A stretch of 64,000 bases of DNA from Oryzias latipes (lineage: Eukaryota; Chordata; Actinopteri; Beloniformes; Adrianichthyidae), in NCBI RefSeq assembly GCF_002234675.1, contig NC_019868.2:5550433-5614432 (forward strand), read 5' to 3'. The notes under the pieces are model-generated. The model ran no database searches. It was not told the DNA's origin and saw only the letters and a list, made by a program, of their open reading frames with translations. The stretch's first letter is position 1; every line of letters begins with the position of its first letter. Made by a program: the position numbers and the translations under genes. This document shows, piece after piece, positions 21,600-33,122 of the stretch.

Positions 21600-23977
21600 A
21601 AATAGTCTGGTTGTACTAAAGTACTGTGCAATACATATGGGTTCTCAGCCTCCCTTTGGCCATATGCTGCATGGCCAAGTAGAGATTTAAAGTGCAGCGG
21701 TGAACCCCCAAAGTCCGTTACAGACATGTCAGAAGGCATGCTGAAAAATCAAGCTTCACATACAAATCCAGTAACTGAAAATTAACAGAAGACTCCTCAC
21801 ATACAAATGTTGTTCACAAGAAAAAAAATACTATGTTTTAAGACTAGTAGGATTTTTTGCTGTTAAAACAATCTGAAATGGAGGGAAAATAGCTGAATAT
21901 AACAAAAAAAAAAGGAAAGGCTTTGTCGTTCTTAAAATTTTATTTTGCATTAAAAGCAACTTTTAAACGGTTTTCAGAACCTTTTTGACCAAAATATCAC
22001 TTCAAATGAATCCAAAGTCTTGAAACCCATATACAAATTAATACACAATTTTTCTTCTAAACCAACTTTATTTTGTCTTAATTCCAGATTCATGATGGCA
22101 TTGTGTTGTCCTAAAAATATGCAAACCTGTAAGGCACGTAGATTCATAAAACAATAAAAAATGTGCATTCATTAATTTTTCTTTGTTTTTAAAAAATATA
22201 AAAGCAAGTGTCCAGTCGCTCAGTCATCTGATGGAAGATATTGGAATTTCGCCAGAGAAGACTTCCTGCAGAGTTGAACTGAAAACAGTGACACCTACAC
22301 CCCCAGGGATTTCTCAGAAATCACTACGACATTGGAAAGAAAGAAAGAACTGTTAGCGTTTCATCTCCACCCATTTATACATTCACAGGGAAAGAAAAAA
22401 GAATTTTCACCTTAGAGGCAAAAGCACAAACTTGTCTGCCCCCATCAGCAAGGAGATCCACCTCCATCGCTTTCAGGGTGACGTCCTCACTTCCAGGTTA
22501 CAGAAGCAACCTGGATGAAAATGAGAAAACACCAATGAGACACAGGAAGACATTGTTGTGTTTTTTTAAAGAGACATCAAGCTACTTTACATTAGAAATT
22601 TTGGAGCAAAATAGCATCCCATTCCACCCCAAACATTAAGCCACCAATTCTCATAAGATTAGCTACAAGAAATCGCATGAGTTAAAAATAATGGCAATCT
22701 TACGCACCATGTCAAAGATACGCCATACATGGTTGACCAACACAGAGTGAAGACAGGTTGATTTACATACCTAGTTGGCTGGATGTGGATTTCCTAAAGA
22801 GATATTTCAGACTTCTATCACAATCGACCCCAGGTAATCAACAGGGTCCTGATGTAGCCTACAAACAAACTGCTACGGCTATATTGGCTGGGATAGCCTA
22901 CTGGTAAGAGAACACCTAAATATAGGAATAATCAAAGATAAATAACAGAGCCCTCAAGTCCACAAAATCAGAGTGTAAATAAATGAATCAATGAGTCATT
23001 TGTAATGCCTACAAAAAAAGTGTTAAATATGTGTATATGTTAAAAATAAAGTCACACCCTATGAAGCCTACATGCATCGGCTCTGGGTAGACTACAACCA
23101 TTTCACCCACCTGAAAGTAAGGCATTAAACTGGTAATGATTCCATGTAACTAAACAAGACGGCGTCTTATAACCTGTGAATAAACTGTGGGAAGCCTGGT
23201 TAAAGAAGTAAGATAACTAAGCTAAGTGGTATAACGTTTTATTTAAAATGAACATACATAAGCATACCAAAGTGTTCCAACATTGTTTGTTCTCCAGACA
23301 TGAGGGATTACAATATACATTAGGTACTGCTACAGGTAATAAAGATGAACATTAAGACTGAAACTATACGTGTGGAGTTTACATTTGGATGAAGAAAACA
23401 AGGAGGCTAGACCTGTAAGGATCGCGTGTCGCCGTCGCTGAAAGACCAAAGAAATCATACATAATCGATGTCCAGTATAACATGCCTAATAAGAAAAAAC
23501 CAAACATTTTTTTATCGTCACACAATGGATATTCACACTAATTTTACTGCTGGAAAAAAAAAAGAATGATCCAACTTTTTAAAAATGCAAATATTAAAAT
23601 AATCATCAGGAAAACAATCCTACATCGAAGGTTTAACACGAGTGAACGCAAATAAAAAAGAAAAACAAAAAATATATTCCAACTCTACACGACAACCACA
23701 CGCTGCAGTGTGGATTCATAAAAGAAGGGTTCCTGTACGTGGTTTTGTGTGTCCTAGTTGAACGAAACAACCTCTGTTCGTTTTTAAATCAGGTGTTCTG
23801 GGAAGTGACCTTCCTACCTGTTTGGGCTTTGGAGGTCTTCTGTATGAATAGGGGATCTTTGTGTCCTTTTCGTCTGCCGTAGTTGGAATTGACGGCAGAT
23901 TTTCGCTTTCGAAATCTTGTGGGGGAGGGTAATTTGTGGCATGAAGCGTGGTTGTTGCTCTCCATGAAGCTCTGGGC
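21600..23977 (-). other. hnrnpa0 paralogue 2 3' flank with candidate 3'-UTR exons
   Basis: No protein-coding segment is seen. On the minus strand, splice-like signals suggest a spliced 3' UTR: a donor CAG|GTAGGA (exon end 23818), a 100-bp exon 22411-22510 bounded by CATCCAG and AAG|GTGAAA, and a last exon starting at 22278 after TTTTCAG, with AATAAA at 22067-22072. Several hnRNP A/B family genes are known to splice their 3' UTRs. This is inference from signals only. Confidence 0.35.
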
Positions 23978-24934
<957 letters not shown>

Positions 24935-24966
24935 TCAAGATGGCGGAGGGAGAGGAAGGTGGCTGT

Positions 24967-24974
24967 ATTTATAA
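24967..24974 (-). promoter_or_regulatory. TATA-like element of hnrnpa0 paralogue 2
   Basis: The minus strand reads CTTATAAATACAG about 90 bp upstream of the ATG, a plausible TATA box for a short 5' UTR. The corresponding position in the derived copies reads CTATGAATACACC, so the motif is lost there. Confidence 0.5.
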
Positions 24975-25237
24975 GTCCCAAGCTGTGACGACATACGAGC
25001 TCGCGCAGCGGCGACGCCTTTTTCCGCCTTTTCTAAGTCAAACACGGATCACACCATCTGATAATGTCTGCACGCTTTCCCCATTTTAATAAAATCAGCT
25101 TAGAAAAACACACAGTTTATGATCATCAATACTAACGTTTTTTTTACATTTTTGACTGACCACGTGACACAACACTTTGACATTACTGTATGATGTGGAG
25201 AATAACTAATGACGTATTTTTGTTATACAGTATACCA

Positions 25238-25690
25238 AATTCAAATTAATTTTATTTATAAAGCACCTTTCATGTCAAACAGACAGCTCAAGGTGCTTTC
25301 CATAAAAAACAAACAAGAATACAAAAAAAAAAACAATCACCACACATGTAATAAAATAATTAAATAAGCCGCTCATAATAAAATACACAAAAACAACTAA
25401 AAGAGAAATGACAGAGCTTAAGAAAAGAGGACCCAGAAGGCGCTGTCCGCCCTGTCCTCCTGTTGGGCGGGGTATCAGCATCTAAGCAGCACAAGCACAA
25501 CTCAACCCCAACACTTCCCGCCCCAGAGACCCCCAACCCCCAGATCCAGTGCGCCCAACATGGGCACACCCGCCCCGGCAGCCCGGAGGAGCCGGAACAA
25601 GAGATGCCAGAGGACAAGCATGGCCAAATCTCTGGGAGCCCGAACACTAACACCCCGGCCAAGGGTGAGAAAACACTCGTAAACAGCCTA
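25238..25690 (-). mobile_element. LINE 3'-tail fragment (minus)
   Basis: Starts on the plus strand with TTTTATTTATAAAGCACCTTT, the inverse of the AAAGGTGCTTTATAAATAAA tails of fish L2/CR1-group LINEs, followed by A-rich and then GC-rich DNA. No RT motif remains. Confidence 0.45.
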
Positions 25691-25894
25691 AAATGTGGAA
25701 GTGATAAAATAAGAAAGATAAAATATAAGGATTATTTATTATTGTTAACCAAGTTTTCTCTAACCACAGGTTTACGAATTAGTTATCATTATTGATTATT
25801 AACTAAATAAAGCCAACCAAGGTGCCTAAAGAGAGTTATGAGTTACTAAAGAAAAATATTTAAAAAATAATTAGATTTCTAACCAGGAAAATGT

Positions 25895-27996
25895 ATGGAA
25901 GCGATTGTGTAGCATAATTAAAAATAAAAGTCAAAACCAGAAATGCTTTTTCATTTTCAAAATGAAGCTGCATTTTTTTAACTCAAAATTAAAATGAAAA
26001 ATAAATCCGCCAAAATGCTTTTTCATGTTCTTCCTTAACACTGCATTTTCTGTCACTTAATTGAAATGATAATGAAAATGGTATTTGAGATTCATTTTCA
26101 AAAAGTCCTCTGGTAAATGTGTAGCAAAATTCATTTAGAAATGTTTAATTTGACAATTAAAATTGATTAACAGAAATGCTTTTTAATTTTCAAAATGTGA
26201 CTGCATCAAATGACTCAATATTAAAATGAAATGTCAGTCATTTACAATGCTTTTTCATTTTATTTTTTAACATTTCTTCAAAATGTTTTTTTATTTTCTT
26301 CTTTAACATCGCTCATTCTGTGACATAATTAAAGTGAAAATGCAAAGACGGGATTGCATTTGCGTTTTCAAATTCACCACGCAATACTGTAGCAATATTC
26401 AATACCAGTCAGCATTTCCGTGGGGGCGATGACGTCAGTGCTCACTCGGTGTGGCTACATGCTCTGCGCGAGCCAAGCATGTCTGATGAGTGCAGCCGGA
26501 GTCTTCGTGTTTGTGTAAAATGAAGGGAAGGGCAAGGTGCTTTGTTACATTCAACGCTCCGGAGGACGCTTCAGGCCTCAGTCCGTCTGACTGTGTCTCC
26601 CGGGAGAACCGAGTCTCTGAGCAGAAGAGTAGCTTTGAGCCGGCTTTTGAAGGCGGAAGTGCCGCTTCGCGCAATCCTGAGAAACCGTGCAATCATGTGA
26701 ATTTGTGTTTCCAATCGCGTCCAGACAAAATAAAGGCTGAAGTTTTTCCCACATATTTACAGCCAAGATGCACATTGTGGCATTATGCCCGCAGTACGGA
26801 GTTTAAATGCATCAGAAGCTAAATGTTGTTGACACGTGTTAGCCTGATCCTAAACCCTTCTCCTGAATCTTATGTTTTCTTTATTTTAATCGATAAAATA
26901 ATTATCAATCTGGTTTTAATTTTTTCCCTCTCGGGTTAACGCAGGACAGCAAACTTTCAGACTCAGTCAGAGAGGGAGATGAAAAACCGCAGCCTGCAGC
27001 GCAGCGGCCGTCATGCTTGGAAGCTGAAGCAGAGACTCTGGGAGAATCTCTGGGATGAACTTGAACACGGAGACAGGATTATGATGTAGAACTCTTTAAA
27101 ACAAATAAACATGATCTCTCCACATTCTCCGTGTCTACCATGCATTGTAAGTGAGATAGTTAGTGAAAGAGACACCACTCCATGTAGCGATCCGCTAAAA
27201 TCATTAGCCGGTAGCTCCTCCAACACTTGGCCTGGTGCGTTCACGGAGCTCCAGTACATAGAAGCTTCGCAGAACTCCAACAGCCACACAGTCCGGTAAT
27301 ATATTTTCATGAGAAAATAAGAACTGCCAGACCGACCCCAAAACCACCTCAATTTTGCCTACTACCCTAAAGCCATTTTTACCCGCAAATTTAGAACCAA
27401 AACCGCCCAACCTAGCAATACTGCCGGGAGGGCAAAGTGCGCAGAAGAACAGTGAGCACTGACGTCATCGCCCCGCCTCCCCCCTGGAAATGCTGACTGG
27501 TTTTGAATATTGCTACAGTTTTTGCTGGGTGGATGTGAACACGCAACTGCAATCCCCTCTTTGCATTTTCGCTTTAATTATGTCACAGAATGAGCGATGT
27601 TAAAGAGGAAAATGAAAAAGCATTTTGAAGAAATGTTAAAGAATAAAATGAAAAAGCATTGTAAAGGACTGACATTTCATTTTAATATTGAGTCATTTGA
27701 TGCAGTCACATTTTGAAAATTAAAAAGCATTTCTGTTAATCAATTTTAATTGTCAAATTAGACATTTCTAAATGAATTTTGATACACATTTACCAGAGAA
27801 GCAGAGAACTACCATTTTCATTATCATTTTAATTAAGTGACAGAACATGCAGTGTTAAGGAAGAACATGAAAAGCATTTTGGCGGATTGATTTTTCATTT
27901 TAATTTTGAGTAAAAAAATACAGCTTCATTTTGAAAATGAAAAAGCATTTCTGGTATTGACTTTTATTTTTAATTATGCTACACAATCGCTTCCAT
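25895..27996. mobile_element. DNA transposon with about 560-bp terminal inverted repeats
   Basis: The left end ATGGAAGCGATTGTGTAGC is exactly inverted at the right end. Similarity between the arms continues to about 26450 and back to about 27440, with many internal AAATGAAAAAGCATTT-like repeats and a shared GATGACGTCAGTGCTCACT near the inner edges. The 970-bp centre includes an open frame from 26520 (about 100 residues) without a known domain. No clear target duplication was found, so the superfamily is unresolved. Confidence 0.65.
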
Positions 27997-28059
27997 CGCT
28001 TTAATAAAATAAAATAAACGCAAAGAAAAAGTATTTTACGATCTTTTATATTCCTAACT

Positions 28060-28213
28060 CCTCAGTGTTTTATCAGGGCCTGTTTGAATGAACAGAGAGC
28101 TGAAATCCTGGAGATGGGAAATGTTGTTAAATCAGTTAATGAGGGCAATTTCCCACGGCACACTTGACCATCTCCCACGGCACACTAGTGTGCACACTGG
28201 TTGAAAAACACTG
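28060..28213. mobile_element. hAT-type right-end fragment
   Basis: Contains two TCCCACGGCACAC units and ends GGTTGAAAAACACTG, the inverse of the CAGTGTTTTTCAACC terminus common in hAT elements. It stops exactly at the L2 sequence TTCTAACC at 28214. The left end of the element was not found. Confidence 0.5.
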
Positions 28214-28935
28214 TTCTAACCATTCCAGCGGCATTTATTTTACACTAAGGCCTTCATTTATGGAACAATCTGTCAGAGGACCTGAGGGCTGCAGAGAGCA
28301 TAGTTGCTTTTAAGATAAGGCTCAAGACCTTTTTCATCTGGCTTTTAGCTCATTTTTACTACTTTTATCTATTTGATTTATTTATTTGTTTGTTTGTTCA
28401 TTTTATCTTGTTTGATGAATTTAAGTTAGATTTTTAAAGATTTCTTTTAATTTACCTTATTTCAATATTTTATTGTTTATTTGTTTATTGCTTTTATCAG
28501 TTTGTTTACTTTTTCATTCTCATTTTTCTTTCCGGTGCTTCCTCAGCTGGATCCTCTCCCTCTGGGTCGGCTGCTGTTGAGCCGCTGCAGCTCTAGATGG
28601 GGACCTGCATCTCCACTTTGCTGTGGTGGAGCGGTCCCCGCCTGTGATGCTGCATTTTGCTGCTATGCAGCTGTTCACAGAGAGGGAGCTCCAAATGATT
28701 AGTGTTTCCAACAACAAACATCTTGTTTTTGTGCTCAGCCTATTTCTTATTGTCTATCCCCATCAGTTAGGGGTTGGGGGGTGTGTATGGGTATGGGGAG
28801 GGGGCTCTATTTTAATTTTTGTGCTTGTTTATTTCAATTTTCAGACTTGTATGTATTATTATTGTGTATTATTTTGTTTTGTTTTAATGTAAAGCATTTT
28901 GAGTAATGCTTTTATGTGAAAATTGCTATAAATAT
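28214..28935 (+). mobile_element. L2-clade LINE 3' end (block A)
   Basis: Begins inside the end of the RT ORF (ACACTAAGGCCTTCATTTATG; the protein pattern is LWNNLSEDLRAAESIVAFK-like) and continues through the 3' UTR to a terminal GATT-rich repeat. The same sequence occurs at 52945-53290 and inverted at 43540-44288. Confidence 0.7.
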
Positions 28936-28939
28936 ATAT

Positions 28940-28945
28940 TGATTG

Positions 28946-29020
<75 letters not shown>

Positions 29021-29078
29021 AGTTGATTGATTGGTTAGTTGATTGATTGATTGGTTAGTTGATTGATTGGTTAGTTAT
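28940..29078. repeat. (GATT)n microsatellite
   Basis: About 139 bp of GATT/TTGA units with GTTA interruptions at its right end, at the tail of the L2 fragment. It is much longer here than in blocks B and C. Confidence 0.95.
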
Positions 29079-29426
29079 AAAAACTGGTCAATGATCAGTT
29101 ATGTCACTTGTCATTATTCCACTCATATGAGTGTCTTCTATATTATTTGTAAATATGTTATCAATCAGATTAGCACTTTGAGTAGTGATTCTGCTGGGTT
29201 GTTATGGTTGGACATAAACTCATAGAATACATTCTGCTGATAAAATCATCGTTTTTTTTTAATGTTTTCTGGGGATTATCAGATTGATATTGAAATCACA
29301 GATTAATAATATTTTGTTATTTTGAGAGTTAAACATCTTTTCCATCCAGTCACTGAACAACTTTAACCCTCCTGCTTTGTTTGTTTCTGAGGAACAGCGT
29401 TGATGCTCGTTTCTATTTGAATTACC

Positions 29427-29429
29427 ATT

Positions 29430-29464
<35 letters not shown>

Positions 29465-29561
29465 CCATCCATCCATCCATCCATCCATCCAACCATCCAT
29501 CCATCCATCCAACCATCCATTCATCCATCCATCCATCCATCCATCCATCCATCCATCCATA
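29427..29561. repeat. (ATCC)n microsatellite (block A)
   Basis: CCAT units with a few AACC and TTCAT interruptions. Homologous arrays are at 43182-43291 (inverted) and 53537-53653. Confidence 0.95.
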
Positions 29562-29657
29562 GTATCTGGAGGAAACCCACACATGCTAATGACTGATATG
29601 CAGTACTTATTTGAACTACAATTAAAGTATATGAACCCTTTTTAATTGATATGGTGA

Positions 29658-29990
29658 TTACATTAAAGCTTCAAAGTAGAAAAATGCTTTACAGTTTTTT
29701 TTTTGTATTTTAAAATTCAAAATGGGTCCATCTGACCCTGAGCATAACAGGAGGCTTAAGCTTGACCCTGGTGACCTTTCTACACAGCGTATAATGACAT
29801 TTCTCCCTGAATATTTTTGAATTGTAATACATTCCAATCTTCCATCCACTGCTACTGACGATTTATCAATTACTGTAAACTTTGTGTTTCTTTTCACATA
29901 TATTGTGACTCCTCCACCTTTTTTGTCTGCTCTGATCACATAGTTAAGTTCATAGTTTTCTAATTCAAAGTCAGTGTCCTTGTTGAAGCT
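29658..29990 (-). mobile_element. LINE endonuclease fragment (block A)
   Basis: A minus frame encodes RADKKGGGVTIYVKRNTKF and continues through a pattern like LECITIQ...NVIIRCVERSPGSS. This resembles the GGGVAIYV and IVGVIYRPP region of APE endonucleases in LINEs. Only a fragment remains, and the same fragment is in blocks B and C. Confidence 0.55.
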
Positions 29991-31047
29991 AAAAAAAAGG
30001 GTGGTCCTCCCAGCTCAGATGTTACGGAACAGGATCCCTCCCCCATGACACCCCCACCACCCCGGCATCAGTCGTAGGCCCTTCCCACCTCAAGACAAGA
30101 GACAGGGCCTGACGTGACCCCCCTCCTCTTGTTGTTGTGTGTGTACACTGAGGGGTGCAGTTAAAACAGGGGAATGGAGCAACACCATTCCACCTGTTGA
30201 GCTTTGATTTCTGCAATGTCTGGGTTGGAGGAGCAGCTGTGAAGAATGGGCTGTGTTCTGTCTGTGGAAACTCTTTAGTTCTTCCTTTTTTATCTTCTCT
30301 GATTTCGTTTTCTTGCATTTGCATTGTATGTTGCTGTTTGGTCCTTAACGATGTTTAAAAACTTTTTCTATCATTTTCAGTCATGAGTGAGTTCTTAAAT
30401 TGAGATGGATGAACTCCTTTATCCTGAACAAAAGCTCCTTCTGGCTGAGCGTCTCTTGTGATAAACAGATTTTGTTCTGTTAAAATCTTTATGTTTTCTG
30501 TTAAATGAGGTTAAAACTGTACAACATTTGTTTTTTCATTGTTTACATCCTAAACTGTTCTGGTCCTCTTTTCTAAATCAGTCGACAGGTAAAAATGTTA
30601 CAATAGACAATTTAAATTGGAATGCCATTAAAAATAAAATAAGAACCTCTTTTTGAAAAAGATCTAGACTTTATAATCAATACATGGATTTGCATTGCAC
30701 AACATTTCATTCACATATGTAAATTCATAAAGGTGAAACCTCACATTAATAATTAATCAATGTTAAGCTACTCTAACTCATATTAAAAATTCCTACAACT
30801 AAAAAAAATAAATATGCACAAAAAAACTTTCCTTTTTAATACATTTGTTTAAGATTTTAGCTTAATTCTCTAAAAACTTCTATTTTTCTTTCAAACATTA
30901 CAAACAACAATATAAATGATAAAAGAGGTTCCTGTCAGTCTAAATCCTCTTTTTTTGTGTTTCCTATTATCATAAAAAGTTTGTTTATTAATTTAGGTGT
31001 TCTGAAACGTGAATTTCCTACATTTATTTCACGTTTCCTCTAAGTCT

Positions 31048-31917
31048 TTACTGTTTGCCTCTTGTGTAAGGAGCAGAGCTTCTCTGACCACCAAAAGACT
31101 TTTTCATTGGACCGGAGCCAGAAGACTGCTGGCCATGGCCACGACCTTTGTAGCCAGTCCTGCCCTTGTAACCATTTTGCTGGTAGGAATAGCCGCCTCC
31201 GTAACCATTTTGCTGGTCGGAACAGCCACCTCTGCATGGGCAGCAGCACCCCCCATAAACGCCATATCCTCCGCCATTTCCATAGCCGTAATTTTGGCCA
31301 TAATCCATGGCGTCGTTTTGGTTTTCCATCATGGTGCGGCGTGAATTGTCTCTTGGCGTCATTCTGATTCTGCTGGCTGCCTGCATCTCCTGCTTGGGAA
31401 CAGCTTTCTTTACTTCAACTCTGTGTCCATTCACTGTGTGGAAAGGCACAGCCACGGCCATGTCTGCCGCATAGTGATCCGTGAAGTGCACAAAGCCAAA
31501 ACCCCGTTTCTTTCCGGTCTCCTTCTCTGACATGATTTCAGAGTTTTCCACTTCACCAAACTGAGAGAAGTAGTCAGTGAGGTCGTCCTCTTGGATGTCG
31601 TTTTTCAAGCCACCAACAAAGATTTTCTTCACCTTGTCACGAGCTTCAGACTCATCGGTCTGTTTCTTTGGAACAGCTCGTTTGACCTCAACCCAGTTCC
31701 CTTCCACTGTGTGTGGACTTGCCGCCATGGCTGCGTTGGCCTCCTCTGGTGTTAAGTAGGTCACAAAGCCAAAACAGCGAGAGCGTTGCGCCGTCTTGTG
31801 TGGGACGACGGCACAGTCGATGAGGGTGCCAAACTGCTCGAAATGCTTGCGCAGCCCGTCATCATTGGTGTCTACCTTGAGTCCTCCCACAAAAAGCTTA
31901 CAGGCTTGGTTGAACAT
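31048..31917 (-). CDS. hnRNP A0-like protein, diverged local duplicate (copy A)
   Basis: An intronless 289-residue frame from the ATG aligned with the hnrnpa0 start. RRM1 keeps RNP2 LFVGGL (8-13) and RNP1 RCFGFVTY (48-54), and RRM2 keeps IFVGGL (99-104) and RGFGFVHF (138-145). The tail (185-289) has lost most Gly/RGG repeats. It shows a cysteine cluster GGCCCPCRGGC (222-232; Cys at 224, 225, 226, 228 and 232) and YQQNGY-type repeats, and ends TRGKQ. The frame is also open for 44 codons upstream of the ATG. Sequence relationship to hnrnpa0 paralogue 2 includes its 5' flank, so it arose by DNA duplication rather than by reverse transcription. Expression is unproven; two close relatives sit at 40.6 and 57.8 kb. 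Confidence 0.75.
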   Translation of the reverse strand: MFNQACKLFVGGLKVDTNDDGLRKHFEQFGTLIDCAVVPHKTAQRSRCFGFVTYLTPEEANAAMAASPHTVEGNWVEVKRAVPKKQTDESEARDKVKKIFVGGLKNDIQEDDLTDYFSQFGEVENSEIMSEKETGKKRGFGFVHFTDHYAADMAVAVPFHTVNGHRVEVKKAVPKQEMQAASRIRMTPRDNSRRTMMENQNDAMDYGQNYGYGNGGGYGVYGGCCCPCRGGCSDQQNGYGGGYSYQQNGYKGRTGYKGRGHGQQSSGSGPMKKSFGGQRSSAPYTRGKQ

Positions 31918-32029
31918 TTTGGGTAAATCGTAAGATGTGTTTGGTTTAATCTTTAAAGCAACCTTGAAATCTTGAGATAGCTGATGGAAAGGAAAGTGGG
32001 TGTATTCATAGATTTCAAGCTGTGATAAT

Positions 32030-32160
32030 GTGATGTCATCTGACATCATCTGACTTCATCTGACATCATCTGATGAAAAGGCGACGTCATCTGATGACAT
32101 GCGACGTCATCTGATGACATGTTTTTATTTCTTCATCTGATGATATGTTACATCATCCAA
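32030..32160. repeat. Short minisatellite CATCTGATGACATG upstream of copy A gene
   Basis: Several degenerate 13-20 bp units of CATCTGAYGACATG type, two of them with GACGTCATCTGATGACATG. Equivalent arrays lie upstream of copies B (40380-40445) and C (58775-58880). The parental hnrnpa0 lacks the array. Confidence 0.7.
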
Positions 32161-32715
32161 GTTTGCACAGTGGGGATGCTTTTTTTGCCTTTTTTAAAAA
32201 AAACTATTGAACAGAGTACAAGTTTACAACATTGAGAACCAATGTGCCAAAAATATGTATATTGTTATATAACATTATTATATATGTGTTATTTTTAATA
32301 AACCATCAACATTTTTATCTTCACAAGACAGAGGATTCATAAATCATCATTGCAAAATGTTCATATCATTTAGATCTTAACTTTGTGAAATCCATGAAGT
32401 CATATTCGCCGTGTAATAAAAAAAAGTGGTGAGTGTGGTGTCCAAATTGCTTTTAAAATCCAGGGCACTACATAGTCCAGCACTGTATAGATTTGTAGTA
32501 GTTAAGGGGGCTGTGTCCGGATTCCCACCCTAATCCCTAATTACTTTGAAAATGAAATTTCACGCTAAAACGACCTGGCAAAGCAATGTTTATGTGTATA
32601 GCACAATTCAAACACAAAGTCATTCAAAAAGCTTCACAAAACAGGAAAATGCATTAAACATTAAACTCTCACCCCCTGTATGAGACGGTGAGGACCATGA
32701 GTAGCTCGTTCAGAT

Positions 32716-33122
32716 ACAGCTTATTTGTGGGATTTAGAGTCCGATTCAAGTTCCAGGGAAAAGACAGACAGCAGAGCAGCTGATGTCCATCTCTGTTAGT
32801 GAAGGATGAGCTCAAAATCCAGCAGAACTAAAGGACTGCCCTGGTTAAATGTTTTCTTTCAATAAAAGAAAAAAAGGTGGGTTATTTTGAGATGTTTTGA
32901 ACTTGTGCAATGGACCACAGCCACAGAGCTGCCAGGAAGAAGGAGAAAATGAGGAGCAGAAAGGAGGTTTAAGGCCGGTTTCCGGCCGGTTTCCGGCCAG
33001 GATTCTTTGAAACTTTTGAGTCTTTTGTCTGAGAAGCTTTATAACCAAATGTTTAGCCGTCCTTCAAGTGCCTTTATGGTCTTACAAATGTCCAGACATT
33101 AAACAAATTCCCAACAACAACA
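32716..33122. other. Spacer between block A and L2
   Basis: No gene seen. A tandem TTTCCGGCCGG pair occurs near 32976-33000. Confidence 0.4.

Larger units (their letters stand above)
28214..32715 (+). repeat. Duplicated block, copy A (with hnrnpa0-like gene)
   Basis: Collinear with copy C (same orientation) and inverted relative to copy B. In order: L2 3' end, GATT-rich microsatellite, ATCC microsatellite, LINE endonuclease debris on the minus strand, a GC-rich segment (30000-30350), hnrnpa0-like gene on the minus strand, short minisatellite, and 5' flank. The right limit is the shared GTAGCTCGTTCAG motif. Copy A lacks a 225-bp insertion present in B and C near 30510. Confidence 0.85.

Noticed and set aside
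26490-26822. 110-residue frame in the centre of the long-arm element as a transposase
   Set aside because: No catalytic motif or known domain; part of it is the module shared with another element.
25877-28221. TTCTAACC at 25877-25884 and 28214-28221 as an 8-bp hAT target duplication enclosing the long-arm element
   Set aside because: The DNA left of 25877 is not L2 sequence, whereas that right of 28221 is, so the two flanks do not join into a single target. The left end also lacks a good hAT terminus. Chance match is likely.
29427-29561. Tandem array as a CRISPR-like array
   Set aside because: A 4-bp microsatellite without spacers, in a vertebrate genome.
29259-29596. Reading frames with repeated IHPS or GWMD text (also 43087-43353 and 53474-53752)
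   Set aside because: Pure translation of ATCC microsatellites, not proteins.
31048-31917. hnrnpa0-like copies as processed retrogenes
   Set aside because: The parental gene is itself intronless, and the similarity extends into non-transcribed 5' flank without poly-A or target duplications.
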